Shown piece by piece: positions 1 through 9,335 of a stretch of DNA of 64,000 nt. A program made the translations under genes and the position numbers. Source of the DNA: CAWDVK01 sp963805715. GTDB lineage: Bacteria; Actinomycetota; Actinomycetes; Streptosporangiales; Streptosporangiaceae. The notes below the pieces were generated by a model. That model was not told the origin of the DNA. It worked only from the letters and a program-made list of their open reading frames with translations, and ran no database searches. The stretch covers positions 310,001 through 374,000 of the forward strand of contig CAWDVK010000009.1 of assembly GCA_963805715.1 (NCBI GenBank). The letters are read 5' to 3'. Each line of letters starts with the position of its first letter. The stretch's first letter is position 1.

Positions 1-1675
1 GGGTTCGTGGTGTTCGGCAGGTCCTCGTTCTCCTTGAACTCGTCCACGCAGGCGGACAGCAGGTGGGCGATGCGCATGCCCTTCTGGCCAGTGTCAAGGA
101 ACTCCTTGATCGCCATCTTCTTCGCCCGGTCGACAATGTTCTGGATCATCGCGCCGGAGTTGAAGTCCTTGAAGTACAGGACCTCCTTGTCCCCGTTGGC
201 GTAGGTGACCTCGAGGAACCTGTTCTGCTCCGTCTCCGAGTACATGCGCTCGACGACCCGCTGGATCATCGCGTCGACCGTGCCGGCCCGCGAGCCGCCG
301 TGCTCGGCCAGGTCATCGCCGTGCAGCGGCAGCTCGGACAGCACGTACTTGGAGAAGATGTCCTTGGCCGCCTCGGCATCGGGCCGCTCGATCTTGATCT
401 TGACGTCCAGCCTGCCGGGGCGCAGGATCGCCGGGTCGATCATGTCCTCGCGGTTCGAGGCGCCGATCACGATCACGTTCTCCAGGCCCTCGACGCCGTC
501 GATCTCGCTCAGCAGCTGCGGCACGATGGTGTTCTCGACATCGCTGGACACGCCGGAACCGCGGGTACGGAAGATCGAGTCCATCTCGTCGAAGAACACG
601 ATGACCGGCATGCCCTCGCTGGCCTTCTCCCTGGCCCGCTGGAAGACCAGCCGGATGTGCCGCTCGGTCTCGCCGACGTACTTGTTCAGCAGCTCGGGAC
701 CCTTGATGTTGAGGAAGAAGCTCTTGCCTTCCTTGGCCGGCGGCAGGCCGCCTCGTTCTCGCCGTTCTCGCTCGCCTGCTGCGCGGTCCTGCGCGCCACC
801 TGCTTGGCCAGCGAGTTGGCCACGGCCTTGGCGATGAGCGTCTTGCCGCAGCCGGGCGGCCCGTACAGCAGGACGCCCTTCGGCGGCCGCAGCTGGTGCT
901 CCTTGAACAGGTCAGCGTGCAGGTAGGGCAGCTCGATGGCATCCCTGATCTGCTCGATCTGCGGGCCGAGGCCGCCGATCTCGTGATAGGTGATGTCCGG
1001 GACTTCCTCGAGGATGAGCTCCTCGACCTCGGCCTTGGGTATCCGCTCGTAGACGTAGCCGGAGCGCGGCTCGAGCAGCAGCGAGTCTCCGGCCCGCAGC
1101 GTCGAGCCCAGCAGCGGCTCAGCCAGCCGCGCCACCCGCTCCTCGTCGGCGTGCGAGATGACCAGCGCCCGGTCGCCGCCGTCCAGGACCTCCTTGAGCA
1201 TGACGACCTCGCCGATCGTCTCGTAGCCCTGGGCGATCACGACGTTGAGCGCCTCGTTGAGCACGACCTCCTGGCCGGGCCTCAGCTCAGCCAGCTCGAT
1301 GCTCGGGCTGATGCTCACCCGCATCTTCCGGCCACCGGTGAAGACGTCGGCGGTGCCGTCCTCGGTGGCCTGCAGGAAGACCCCGAAACCGCTGGGCGGC
1401 TGGGCAAGCCGGTCGACTTCCTCCTTCAGCGTCACGATCTGATCGCGCGCCTCGCGGAGCGTTCCGGCCAGCCGCTCATTCTGCGCGGTGATGCCGGCCA
1501 GGCTGGCCTCTGCCTCCCGCAGCCGCTCCTCGAGCAGCCGCGACTGGCGCGGCGAGTCGGCGAGCCTGCTGCGCAGCGCCGTGACCTCCTCCTCGAGGAA
1601 GGAGATCTGCGCGGTCAGGACCTTGACCTCGTCCTCATGCCGTCCAGCGGGAATGCTGTCGTCACGAGAGGCCAT
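1..1675 (-). CDS. arc: Proteasome-associated AAA+ ATPase ARC/Mpa (3' end cut by window; apparent frameshift)
   Basis: Forms the hexameric ring that unfolds pupylated proteins and feeds them to the 20S proteasome. Visible in order: an N-terminal coiled coil (about residues 15-95), the tandem OB region, Walker A GPPGCGKT near residue 275, and downstream VIVFFDEMDSIFRTRG and AMIQNIVDRAKK typical of ARC. The reading frame changes near position 750: the N-terminal frame runs through Walker A, then the family sequence (KSFFLNIKGPELL) continues in another frame. Adding one G to GAGGCGGCCTG on the minus strand restores it. The last 15-20 residues, including the expected C-terminal proteasome-docking motif, lie beyond position 1. 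ATG at 1675 follows GGGAGGGGG at a good distance; a GTG at 1684 is too close to it. A sequencing indel is more likely than a true pseudogene for such a conserved gene. Confidence 0.93.
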
Positions 1676-1798
1676 GCCCCTCACCCCCTCCCGAGAGCGA
1701 ACTTACCTAGACCCTACCTATCCAATGTGCTTCCGTAACCTGGCGGTGGCCCCGACTCCGCGATCTCTCGTTACGATCCGGAAAAGGGCAGGCCAGCG

Positions 1799-2782
1799 TT
1801 ACCGGCCGGGCGCGCTCTCCGCAGGCTCGTCCTCCGCCCCGGTGCGAGGCCCTGACCAGCCCGGATCGGTCTCATCCTGGTTCGGGTGGGCGCCCTTGGA
1901 AGGCCTGCGCCGGCGCCGCGGCGCTGTCACGCCATCCGCGAGCCGCCTGGCCGTCATCAGGAAACCTGTGTGCCCGACCATCCGGTGCTCGGGCCGGACG
2001 GCCAGCCCGTCCACGTGCCAGCCGCGCTGCAGGGTCTCCCAGGCGGCGGGCTCGGCAAAGCTCTGCTGGTCCCGCAGTGCCGTCACCGTCCTGGCCAGCT
2101 GGGTGGTGGTCGCGACGTAACAGCAGACCAGGCCGCCCGGCGCGAGCAGGGACGCGGCGGTGGCCGCGTACTCCCACGGCGCCAGCATGTCCAGCACGAC
2201 CCGGTCGGCCGGCTCGTCCTGGCCGCCGCCCGCCTCGGCGGGCGCCTCGCCGGACCCGGCCCCGGCTTGCGGCGGCTGGCCCGCGGACGGCAGCTCGCCC
2301 ACGATCAGCCGCCAGGCCGGATGCGGGCCGCCGAAGTACTGCTGCACGTTGGCCCTGGCGATCTCAGCGAAGTCAGGGCGGCGCTCGTAGGACACCAGCA
2401 GGCCCGACTCGCCGACGGCCCGCAGCAGCCAGCAGGACAGCGCGCCCGACCCCGCACCAGCCTCGATCACCCGGGCACCGGGGAAGATATCGGCCAGCCC
2501 GACTATCTGGGCGGCATCCTTCGGGTAGATCACCGCTGCCCCGCGAGACATCGACAGCGTGTAGTCGGCGAGCAGCGGCCGCAGCGCCACGTAGGGCGTG
2601 CCGCCAGCCGAGATCACCACACTGCCGTCCGGCCTGCCGATGAGGTCATCGTGGCTCAGCGACCCGCGATGAGTATGGAACGACCGCCCGGCGGCCAGCA
2701 CGAGCCGATGCTGGCGTCCCTTGGGGTCGGTCAGCTGAACCTGGTCACCGGGCTCGAACGGCCCGCGGGGATGCCTGATCAC
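1799..2782 (-). CDS. trmI: tRNA (adenine-58-N1)-methyltransferase
   Basis: Class I SAM-dependent methyltransferase that makes m1A58 in the T loop of tRNAs. The 327-residue product has an N-terminal beta domain (GPFEPGDQVQLTDPKG), the family segment SRGAAVIYPKDAAQIV, and the SAM-binding loop VIEAGAGSGALSCWLL near residues 105-120. A low-complexity Ala/Gly/Gln insertion sits near residues 170-185 and the C-terminus is a polar Arg-rich tail. It lies directly downstream of the M50 protease gene (9-bp gap) and upstream of ARC, the same neighbourhood in which the mycobacterial homologue (Rv2118c, from memory) is found beside mpa. Confidence 0.93.
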   Translation of the reverse strand: MIRHPRGPFEPGDQVQLTDPKGRQHRLVLAAGRSFHTHRGSLSHDDLIGRPDGSVVISAGGTPYVALRPLLADYTLSMSRGAAVIYPKDAAQIVGLADIFPGARVIEAGAGSGALSCWLLRAVGESGLLVSYERRPDFAEIARANVQQYFGGPHPAWRLIVGELPSAGQPPQAGAGSGEAPAEAGGGQDEPADRVVLDMLAPWEYAATAASLLAPGGLVCCYVATTTQLARTVTALRDQQSFAEPAAWETLQRGWHVDGLAVRPEHRMVGHTGFLMTARRLADGVTAPRRRRRPSKGAHPNQDETDPGWSGPRTGAEDEPAESAPGR

Positions 2783-2791
2783 GCCGACAGG

Positions 2792-3997
2792 CTAGCGCCG
2801 GCCGGTGCTGGCGAAGGCCTGGTCGAGATCGGCGGCGGCCAGCACCCCGTACACCTGACCCGAGGGCTCCACCAGCAGGTACTCGCTGGCAGGCACGTGC
2901 TGCACCGCCTCGACCAGCGCCATGCCGGACAGGTCGGCGGCCAGCACCATGCCGTCCTCGATGGTCCGCGCCAGCGAGCCAGCCTCGATCCACGGCCTGC
3001 GCTGCTCGGGCGTGGCGATGACCGCGGTCTCGTTGACGATCGCGATCGGCTTCGAGGCGTGGTCGACCACGACGAGCGCGCGTGCCTGCGCGGCGTCGGC
3101 GCGCCGGATCGCCTCGGCCAGCGGGAGGTTCCACGGAATCGGGATGGCCCGCCTGGCCAGGCTGCGCGCCTGCAGCGCGGGCAGCCGCTCGCGGACCTTG
3201 GCCGAGCGGATCGCCTGTGATGACTGCATCCACATGAAGACGCCGATGAAGGCCAGCCAGAACCAGTACGGGTCGCTCAGCAAGGCCGACGGCGAGCCCC
3301 GCAGGGCTGCCAGCGGCCCCACGATCATCAGGACCGCCAGCACCCGGCCGGCCCAGGCCGCGGTCATGGTCGCGACCGCCGGCTTGCCGGTGAGCTTCCA
3401 GATCCCGGACCGGAAGATCCGGCCGCCGTCCAGCGGCAGGCCCGGCAGCAAGTTGAACACCGCGACCAGCACGTTGGCCCGGAACAGCTGATCGATCAGC
3501 AGGTTCGGCAGGCCGCCGGGAATGACCCTGGTCAGCCCGAGCGCCGCGGCGGCGAGGGCCAGCGACATGGCCGGCCCGGCGGCGGCGACCAGGAATTCCT
3601 GCCCGGCCGCTGGCGGCTCCTTCTCGATCTCGGAGAAGCCCCCCAGCGGGTAGAGCAGCACCCGGCGCACGGGCAGCCTGAACGCCCGTGCCACGGCGCA
3701 GTGGCTCAGCTCGTGCACCAGCACCGAGGTGTAGAGCAGGACGACGAAGGCGGCGGCCACCAGGTAGCGGGAGCGTTCCGAGGCCACCGAGCTGTCCAGC
3801 GTGTTCGCGTACAGGTAGACCAGCACGATGGCGACCAGGAACCAGTACGGCGAGACGTAAACGGGCACCCCGAACGGGCGCCCGATCATCAGGCCCAGCC
3901 TGCGATCACGCCGCGGATCGCGGGCCGGGCCCGCCGACGAATCCGGCGCGGTCTGCTGAGCCTGCCGCGGCCCGCTTTCTGGCGCAGTGCCTGCCAC
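2792..3997 (-). CDS. Site-2-type M50 membrane metalloprotease with CBS pair
   Basis: Integral membrane zinc protease of 401 residues. After a polar N-terminal tail of about 35 residues come several hydrophobic segments; the zinc motif HELSH is at residues 95-99 (VLVHELSHCAVARAF) and the third ligand region is LPLDGGRIFR near residues 188-196. Two CBS repeats occupy about residues 265-395 and may sense adenylate nucleotides. This architecture (SpoIVFB-like group, four core TM helices plus CBS) is common in actinomycetes. The substrate cannot be deduced; anti-sigma factors are typical for the family. It starts divergently from the RecB-like nuclease gene. Confidence 0.9.
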   Translation of the reverse strand: MAGTAPESGPRQAQQTAPDSSAGPARDPRRDRRLGLMIGRPFGVPVYVSPYWFLVAIVLVYLYANTLDSSVASERSRYLVAAAFVVLLYTSVLVHELSHCAVARAFRLPVRRVLLYPLGGFSEIEKEPPAAGQEFLVAAAGPAMSLALAAAALGLTRVIPGGLPNLLIDQLFRANVLVAVFNLLPGLPLDGGRIFRSGIWKLTGKPAVATMTAAWAGRVLAVLMIVGPLAALRGSPSALLSDPYWFWLAFIGVFMWMQSSQAIRSAKVRERLPALQARSLARRAIPIPWNLPLAEAIRRADAAQARALVVVDHASKPIAIVNETAVIATPEQRRPWIEAGSLARTIEDGMVLAADLSGMALVEAVQHVPASEYLLVEPSGQVYGVLAAADLDQAFASTGRR

Positions 3998-4089
3998 GCT
4001 CTGATGCTACGTGCTCGGACGCCATCAGCGGCCCAGTGCGCGACGGCAAAGGGCCGCAACTGTCGGCGCTCTCCCCTAGTCTCCTGAGC

Positions 4090-5008
4090 ATGGGCGGCGA
4101 AGCAGCAGAGATGACCGGCGATTCCGGGCGCGGCGATAACGAGACGGCGCGCCGGAGCCTGTCGCCGTCGCGGGCGGCGGACTTCCTGACCTGCCCGCTG
4201 CTGTACCGGTTCCGGGTCATCGACCGGCTGCCGGAGCCGCCGAGCCCGGCGGCAGCCCGCGGGACGCTCGTGCATGCCGTGCTCGAGCGCCTGTTCGACC
4301 AGCCGGCCGCCGGCCGCACCCCGGAGGCCGCCCGCAGCCTGGTGCAGCCGGAATGGCAGCGGCTGACGGCCCTGGAGCCCGAGCTGAGCACGCTGTTCGA
4401 CGACGACGCCCAGCGTGCCGCCTGGCTGGATGAGGCGGGCAGCATGCTGGATCGCTACTTCACCCTGGAAGACCCGACCCGGCTCGAGCCCGCGCACCGC
4501 GAGCTTCTCCGTCGAGGCCGTGCTGGCGTCCGGGCTCAGGCTCCGGGGCTATATCGACCGGCTTGACATAGCCCGCACCGGTGAGATCCGGATCGTCGAC
4601 TATAAGACCGGCACCTCCCCCAGCGTCGACTACGAGGCACGGGCGCTGTTCCAGATGAAGTTCTACGCGCTCGTGCTCTGGCGCACCCGGGGGACAGTGC
4701 CGCGGCTGCTCCAGCTCATCTACCTGGGCAACGGCGAGATCATGCGGTACGAGCCGGACGAGGCCGACTTGCTCGCCACGGAGCGGAAGATCAACGCGCT
4801 CTGGCGGGCGATCGAGCGCTCCATCGTCACCGGCGACTGGCGGCCGCGGCAGAGCCGGCTGTGCGACTGGTGCGCACATCAGGCACTATGCCCGGTTTTC
4901 GGCGGAACCCCACCGCCGCTCCCGGACCTGGCCGCGGTCCCGGCAGCTCAGCCCACGGCGCCGGCCCCGCGGCGCGGCGACGCGCCGGCCGCGGCCGGGA
5001 TCAGCTGA
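4090..5008 (+). CDS. RecB-family PD-(D/E)XK nuclease, apparently frameshifted
   Basis: A RecB-like single-domain exonuclease (Cas4/AddB-type core) found near mpa in actinomycetes. The first part, from ATG 4090, contains LSPSRAADFLTCPLLYRFR; the second contains the catalytic GEIRIVDYKTG and the cysteine cluster RLCDWCAHQALCPVF expected for the Fe-S-like C-terminal end. The two parts are in different frames: reading switches at 4501-4512, where removing one base of GAGCTTCTCC would join them (HREL to VEAVLASGLRLRGYIDRL). Either a sequencing insertion or a recent inactivating mutation. The stop overlaps the convergent dppB stop by 8 bp. Confidence 0.85.
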
Positions 5009-5966
5009 TCCGGACGCGGGGGTCGAGGAAGGCGTAGCAGAGGTCGACGATGATGTTGGCGATGACCACGAAGGCCGCCGCCAGGATCACGAAGCCGATG
5101 ATGACCGGGAGGTTGTCGGTGTCGACGGCCTGGACCGCGGTCTGGCCGAGGCCGCCCAGGCCGAAGACGGTCTCGACCACGACCACGCCGCCGAGCAGGG
5201 CGCCGACGTCCACGCCCAGCTGCGACACGACGGGCGTCATCGCGGCCCGCACGCCATGACGGTAGATGACCCGGCGCTCGGTCAGGCCCTTGGCTCGCGC
5301 GGTCCGGATGTAGTCCTCGCCGAGCGTGTCCAGCAGCGAGCTGCGCGACAGCCGGGTATAGATGGCGGCCTGGACCATGGCGAGCGTGATCCAGGGCAGC
5401 AGCATGTGGCCGATCCAGGGCCCGATTCCCTGCGAGAGGCCGGCGTAGCCATCCTGGATCCAGGAGAAGCCATGCTCGTTCAGCGGCAGGAACACCACCA
5501 GCAGGAGCAGCTCGCCGAGCACGAAGGTCGGCATCGAGATGCCCGCCAGCACGCCCACGGTGGCCACCCGGTCAAACAGGCTGCGCGCCCTCGTCGCCGA
5601 CAGGATGCCGACCGAGAGGCCGACGATCAGCCAGAGCACCAGTCCCCCGGCCACGAGTGAGGCGGTCGGCGGCAGGTCCTGCTTGACGATCGTGTTCACG
5701 GACTCGTTGTTGTAATACGAGTAGCCGAGGTTCCCCACCGCGACCTTGCCCATGAAGTGCCAGTACTGGGTCAGGATCGGCTGGTTCAGGCCGAGCTGCC
5801 TGACGGCGTTCTCGATGACCGCCGGGCTCGCGGCCCGGCCGGCCAGCCCTCTGGCCACGGTGTCGACCGGACGGGCGAAGAACAGCGCGAACGTGGCCGT
5901 GGCGACCACCCAGAGGACGATGAGGCCGGTCAGGATCCGGCGGAAGAGGAAACGGGTAATGACCAT
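5001..5966 (-). CDS. Oligopeptide/dipeptide ABC transporter permease (DppB type)
   Basis: Inner-membrane channel subunit of 321 residues with six predicted transmembrane segments. The binding-protein-dependent permease EAA loop is visible (DTLGEDYIRTARAKGLTERRVIYRHGVRAAMTP split around residue 210), and the typical end DLCYAFLDPRVRIS. Last gene of the first peptide-transport operon; 5 bp after the dppC-like gene. Substrate is inferred only from family membership; dipeptides, oligopeptides, nickel or glycosides are all possible for this family. Confidence 0.9.
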   Translation of the reverse strand: MVITRFLFRRILTGLIVLWVVATATFALFFARPVDTVARGLAGRAASPAVIENAVRQLGLNQPILTQYWHFMGKVAVGNLGYSYYNNESVNTIVKQDLPPTASLVAGGLVLWLIVGLSVGILSATRARSLFDRVATVGVLAGISMPTFVLGELLLLVVFLPLNEHGFSWIQDGYAGLSQGIGPWIGHMLLPWITLAMVQAAIYTRLSRSSLLDTLGEDYIRTARAKGLTERRVIYRHGVRAAMTPVVSQLGVDVGALLGGVVVVETVFGLGGLGQTAVQAVDTDNLPVIIGFVILAAAFVVIANIIVDLCYAFLDPRVRIS

Positions 5967-5971
5967 GGCCC

Positions 5972-7027
5972 TCAGCCCGCCACTTGGCCGCTGGCGGTCG
6001 CGCCGGGCGCAGCCGGAGCCGGCGCGGCCGAGGTGTCCGTGGAGGACCGGCCCCGGCCCCGCCGCTGCTTACGGCCGGCCGCGAAGATCCGCTCGGTGCG
6101 GGGATCCATCGCGTCCCTGATCCCGTCGCCGAGCAGGTTGAACGCCAGCGTCGTGATCAGCAGGGCCACGGCCGGGAACACCACGAACCACCAGGCTTCC
6201 TGGTAGTAGTTCTCCGCCGCCGACAGGATGTTGCCCCAGCTGGCCGTGGGCTCCTGGATCCCCAGGCCGAGGAAGGACAGCGTCGCCTCGAACACGATCG
6301 CGGCCGGGATCGCCAGCGTGCAGAGCACCAGCACGGGGGCGAGCAGGTTCGGCAGGATGTCGATGAACATGATCCGCCACGGCCCGGCCCCGATGGACCT
6401 GGCCGCCTCGACATACTCCCTCTCCTTCAGCGACAGCGTCTGGCCGCGGACGATCCGGGAGATGGCCGCCCAGGAGAAGAAAGAGATCACTGCGATGATC
6501 ACCGGCAGGCTGGGGCCGATGACGGCGGCCAGGGCCAGCGCCAGCACCACGTACGGGAAGGCCAGCACCGCGTCAATGAACCGGGCGAGCACCGCGTCGA
6601 CGATGCCGCCGAAGTAGCCGGACACCATGCCGACGGTGACGCCCGCGAGGGCGGCGATCACGGTCGTGACGACGCCGACGAACAGCGATATCCGTGCTCC
6701 GTACAGGATCCGGACGAGCAGGTCCCGGCCTACCGAGTCGGTGCCGAGCAGGAAGCCGTTGGTGCCGGGGGCCACCGGCAGGCCGGCCGAGGTGGTGCCG
6801 GTATTCGGGAACGTCACGTCCGGCGGATGGTGCGTCAGGCTGGCGAACACGGGCGCGAGGATGGCCAGCAGCGCGATCAGCACGATCACGACGATCGAGA
6901 TCATGGCCACCTTGTCGCGGCGCAGCCGCCGCCAGGTCAGCTGCCACTGGCTGCGGCCCTCGATCGACTGCTCGGACGCCGCCTCGGCGCCATGCGCCTC
7001 GGTCTCGAACTCGGTAACGAGGCTCAT
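5972..7027 (-). CDS. Oligopeptide/dipeptide ABC transporter permease (DppC type)
   Basis: Second channel subunit, 351 residues, with an N-terminal cytoplasmic tail before the first helix (VAMISIVVIVLIALLAI) and the DppC signature GTDSVGRDLLVRILYGARIS, then the EAA loop (SLKEREYVEAARSIGAG). The C-terminal 35 residues after GDGIRDAMDPR are basic and Ala/Pro-rich, longer than usual. Its ATG overlaps the stop of the upstream ATPase gene by 4 bp (translational coupling). Confidence 0.9.
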   Translation of the reverse strand: MSLVTEFETEAHGAEAASEQSIEGRSQWQLTWRRLRRDKVAMISIVVIVLIALLAILAPVFASLTHHPPDVTFPNTGTTSAGLPVAPGTNGFLLGTDSVGRDLLVRILYGARISLFVGVVTTVIAALAGVTVGMVSGYFGGIVDAVLARFIDAVLAFPYVVLALALAAVIGPSLPVIIAVISFFSWAAISRIVRGQTLSLKEREYVEAARSIGAGPWRIMFIDILPNLLAPVLVLCTLAIPAAIVFEATLSFLGLGIQEPTASWGNILSAAENYYQEAWWFVVFPAVALLITTLAFNLLGDGIRDAMDPRTERIFAAGRKQRRGRGRSSTDTSAAPAPAAPGATASGQVAG

Positions 7028-8112
7028 GCCCGATCCCTTCTGCCCGCGCGGGCCAGGACCTCACCGGCTTGGACGGGGAAATGGCAGGCGGTCAGGTGAT
7101 TAGCCGGGTCACCCGGCTTGACCTCCAGCGGCGGATCCTCGTGCCCGCACAGCTCTTGTGCCTTGGGGCAGCGCGGGTGGAACCGGCAGCCCGACGGCGG
7201 ATTGATCGGCGAGGGAACATCGCCGGTCAGGATGATCCGCTGGCGGCTGGCGGCGGCGTCCGGATCCGCGGCCGGCGCGGCGGAGAGCAGGGCCGTCGTA
7301 TAGGGATGGCGGGGGGTGTCGTACACCGGGTCCCTCGGTCCCGACTCCGCCACCCGGCCCAGGTACATGACGATGACCTCGTGGCTGACATGCCGCACGA
7401 CCTCCAGGTCATGGGCGATGAACAGGTACGAGAGGCCGAAGTCCGCCTGCAGGTCCGCCAGCAGGTTGAGCACCTGCGCCTGGATGGACACGTCCAGGGC
7501 GGAAACCGGCTCGTCGCAGATGATCAGCTTGGGCCGCAGCGCGAGCGCCCGCGCCACCCCGATCCGCTGGCGCTGGCCGCCGGAGAACTCGGCCGGGTAC
7601 CGGTTGAAGTGCTCGGGATTGAGCCCGACCCGCTCCATCAGCTCCTGGACCTTGCGCTTGCGCTCACCGCCCTTGGCCGTCTTGTGCACCGCGAACGGGT
7701 CGCCGATGATGGCACCGACCCGTCGCCTCGGGTTGAGCGAGCCGTACGGGTCCTGGAAGATCATCTGGATCTCCCGCCGGTACGGCTGCATGGTGCGCCT
7801 GGGCAGGTTCGTGATGTTGCGGCCGTCGAAGATGACCTGACCCGATGTCACCGGGATGAGCCCGGCGATGCAGCGGGCCAGGGTGGACTTCCCGCAGCCG
7901 GTCTCGCCGACCAGGCCGACCGTCTTGCCACGGGGGATCTCCAGCGAGACGCCGTCCACCGCCTGGACCTGGCCGACCGTTCGGCTGATCAGCCCGGACC
8001 CGCGCACGGGGAAGTACTTGACCAGGTTGTTCACATGGACGAGCGAGTCCTCGCCGGTTCCTGGCCCTGGCTCAGTTACGGCAGCGGAGTCGCCGGGCAG
8101 CGTCTCGCTCAT
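7024..8112 (-). CDS. Oligopeptide ABC transporter ATP-binding protein (DppF/OppF type)
   Basis: Cytoplasmic ATPase of 362 residues. Walker A GETGCGKST, signature FSGGQRQRIGVARAL, Walker B LIICDEPVSALD and the C-terminal oligopeptide-binding extension with a cysteine cluster (CRFHPRCPKAQELCG) that can bind an Fe-S cluster in this family. Starts and ends in 4-bp overlaps with its neighbours, so it is co-translated with the DppD-like ATPase and the DppC-like permease. Confidence 0.92.
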   Translation of the reverse strand: MSETLPGDSAAVTEPGPGTGEDSLVHVNNLVKYFPVRGSGLISRTVGQVQAVDGVSLEIPRGKTVGLVGETGCGKSTLARCIAGLIPVTSGQVIFDGRNITNLPRRTMQPYRREIQMIFQDPYGSLNPRRRVGAIIGDPFAVHKTAKGGERKRKVQELMERVGLNPEHFNRYPAEFSGGQRQRIGVARALALRPKLIICDEPVSALDVSIQAQVLNLLADLQADFGLSYLFIAHDLEVVRHVSHEVIVMYLGRVAESGPRDPVYDTPRHPYTTALLSAAPAADPDAAASRQRIILTGDVPSPINPPSGCRFHPRCPKAQELCGHEDPPLEVKPGDPANHLTACHFPVQAGEVLARAGRRDRA

Positions 8113-9203
8113 CCGATCACGCTTCCTCCGGCGTCCGGGTTGTCGGCGATGGCCAGGGCGACCTCAGCCGCCTCGCCCTTCCGGCCGGCCGCCACGACGT
8201 TCTTGCGCAGCTCCTCGGCTTCAGTGTCGAGGCCTGCGGCCGTGGCGGGCAGCCAGCAGGCCGAGCTGTGCAGCTCCGAATCGGCGACCGCATGCAGCGG
8301 CGGCTCCTCGGTCAGGCAGCGGTCCATCACGTACGTGCAGCGCGGGTGGAACTTGCAGCCGCGGGGCAGGTTGATGAGGCTGGGCGGCTGGCCGGGGATC
8401 GGCTTGAGCCGATCGCTCGCCGCCGAGCTGTTGGGGATGGACTCGAGCAGGCCCTTGGTATAGGGATGATGCGGCTTGTAGAAGATCTCGTGCTTGCTGG
8501 CCTTCTCGACCGCCCGGCCCGCATACATCACCAGCACGTCGTCGGCGATGTCGGCCACCACGCCCAGGTCGTGCGTGATCATGATCAGTGCCGTGCCCGA
8601 ATCCCGCTGCAGGTCCAGCAGCAGGTCCAGGATCTGCGCCTGCACGGTGGCGTCCAGTGCCGTGGTCGGCTCGTCCGCGATGATCAGCTTCGGGCTCAGC
8701 GAGAGTGCCATCGCGATCATCGCCCGCTGCCGCATGCCACCGGAGAACTGGTGCGGGTAGTCGTCGACCCGCTGCTGCGGCTGCGGGATGCCCACCCGGC
8801 CGAGCAGCTCAATCGCCCGCTCGTGCGCCTGCTTCTTGCTGACCGACTTGTCGTGCGCGCGGATCATCTCCGCGATCTGCCAGCCGACCTTATACAGCGG
8901 GTGCAGGCTGGTCAGCGGATCCTGGAAGATGACCGCGATCTCCGCTCCCCGTACCTTGCGGATCTGATCCTCGGTCAGCGCCAGCAGGTTCCTTCCCTCA
9001 AACTCGGCCCGGCCGGAGATATCGCCGCCGGCGGTCAGCCGGAGCAGGGTCTGGGTCAGCACGGTCTTCCCACTGCCGGACTCACCCACGATGCCGAGCG
9101 TCTGGCCGGCCTCGACAGTGAAGGAGACCCCGCGCACCGCCTGCACAATGCCGTCCGCGGTCGGGAAGCTGACGCGCAGATCCGTCACCTCGAGCAGGCT
9201 CAC
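8109..9203 (-). CDS. Oligopeptide ABC transporter ATP-binding protein (DppD/OppD type)
   Basis: Partner ATPase, 364 residues. Walker A GESGSGKTV, signature FSGGMRQRAMIAMAL, Walker B LIIADEPTTALD, H-loop ITHDLGVV, and the C-terminal cysteine cluster CKFHPRCTYVMDRC. An acidic Ala-rich tail of about 45 residues follows. It is the first gene after the intercistronic hairpin at 9281-9312, so the transporter genes are probably expressed below the level of the binding protein. Confidence 0.92.
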   Translation of the reverse strand: MSLLEVTDLRVSFPTADGIVQAVRGVSFTVEAGQTLGIVGESGSGKTVLTQTLLRLTAGGDISGRAEFEGRNLLALTEDQIRKVRGAEIAVIFQDPLTSLHPLYKVGWQIAEMIRAHDKSVSKKQAHERAIELLGRVGIPQPQQRVDDYPHQFSGGMRQRAMIAMALSLSPKLIIADEPTTALDATVQAQILDLLLDLQRDSGTALIMITHDLGVVADIADDVLVMYAGRAVEKASKHEIFYKPHHPYTKGLLESIPNSSAASDRLKPIPGQPPSLINLPRGCKFHPRCTYVMDRCLTEEPPLHAVADSELHSSACWLPATAAGLDTEAEELRKNVVAAGRKGEAAEVALAIADNPDAGGSVIG

Positions 9204-9280
9204 TGATCACGCCCTTTCAGCAGATGTCAGACCGGTGAGTTTGGGGATCACGGAACTATAGCCGCTGCCGACCATGGTAA

Positions 9281-9312
9281 GTCCGGCCGGGTGAGACGCC
9301 ACCCGGCCGGAC
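9281..9312 (-). terminator. Perfect 13-bp GC hairpin between binding-protein and ATPase genes
   Basis: GTCCGGCCGGGTG (9281-9293) pairs exactly with CACCCGGCCGGAC (9300-9312) around a 6-nt loop. It lies 24 bp after the stop of the binding-protein gene and has no T-run, so it fits a partial terminator or 3' mRNA-stabilising structure rather than a full stop. Confidence 0.65.
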
Positions 9313-9335
9313 CCCCGCGCTAACTCCGGCCCTGC

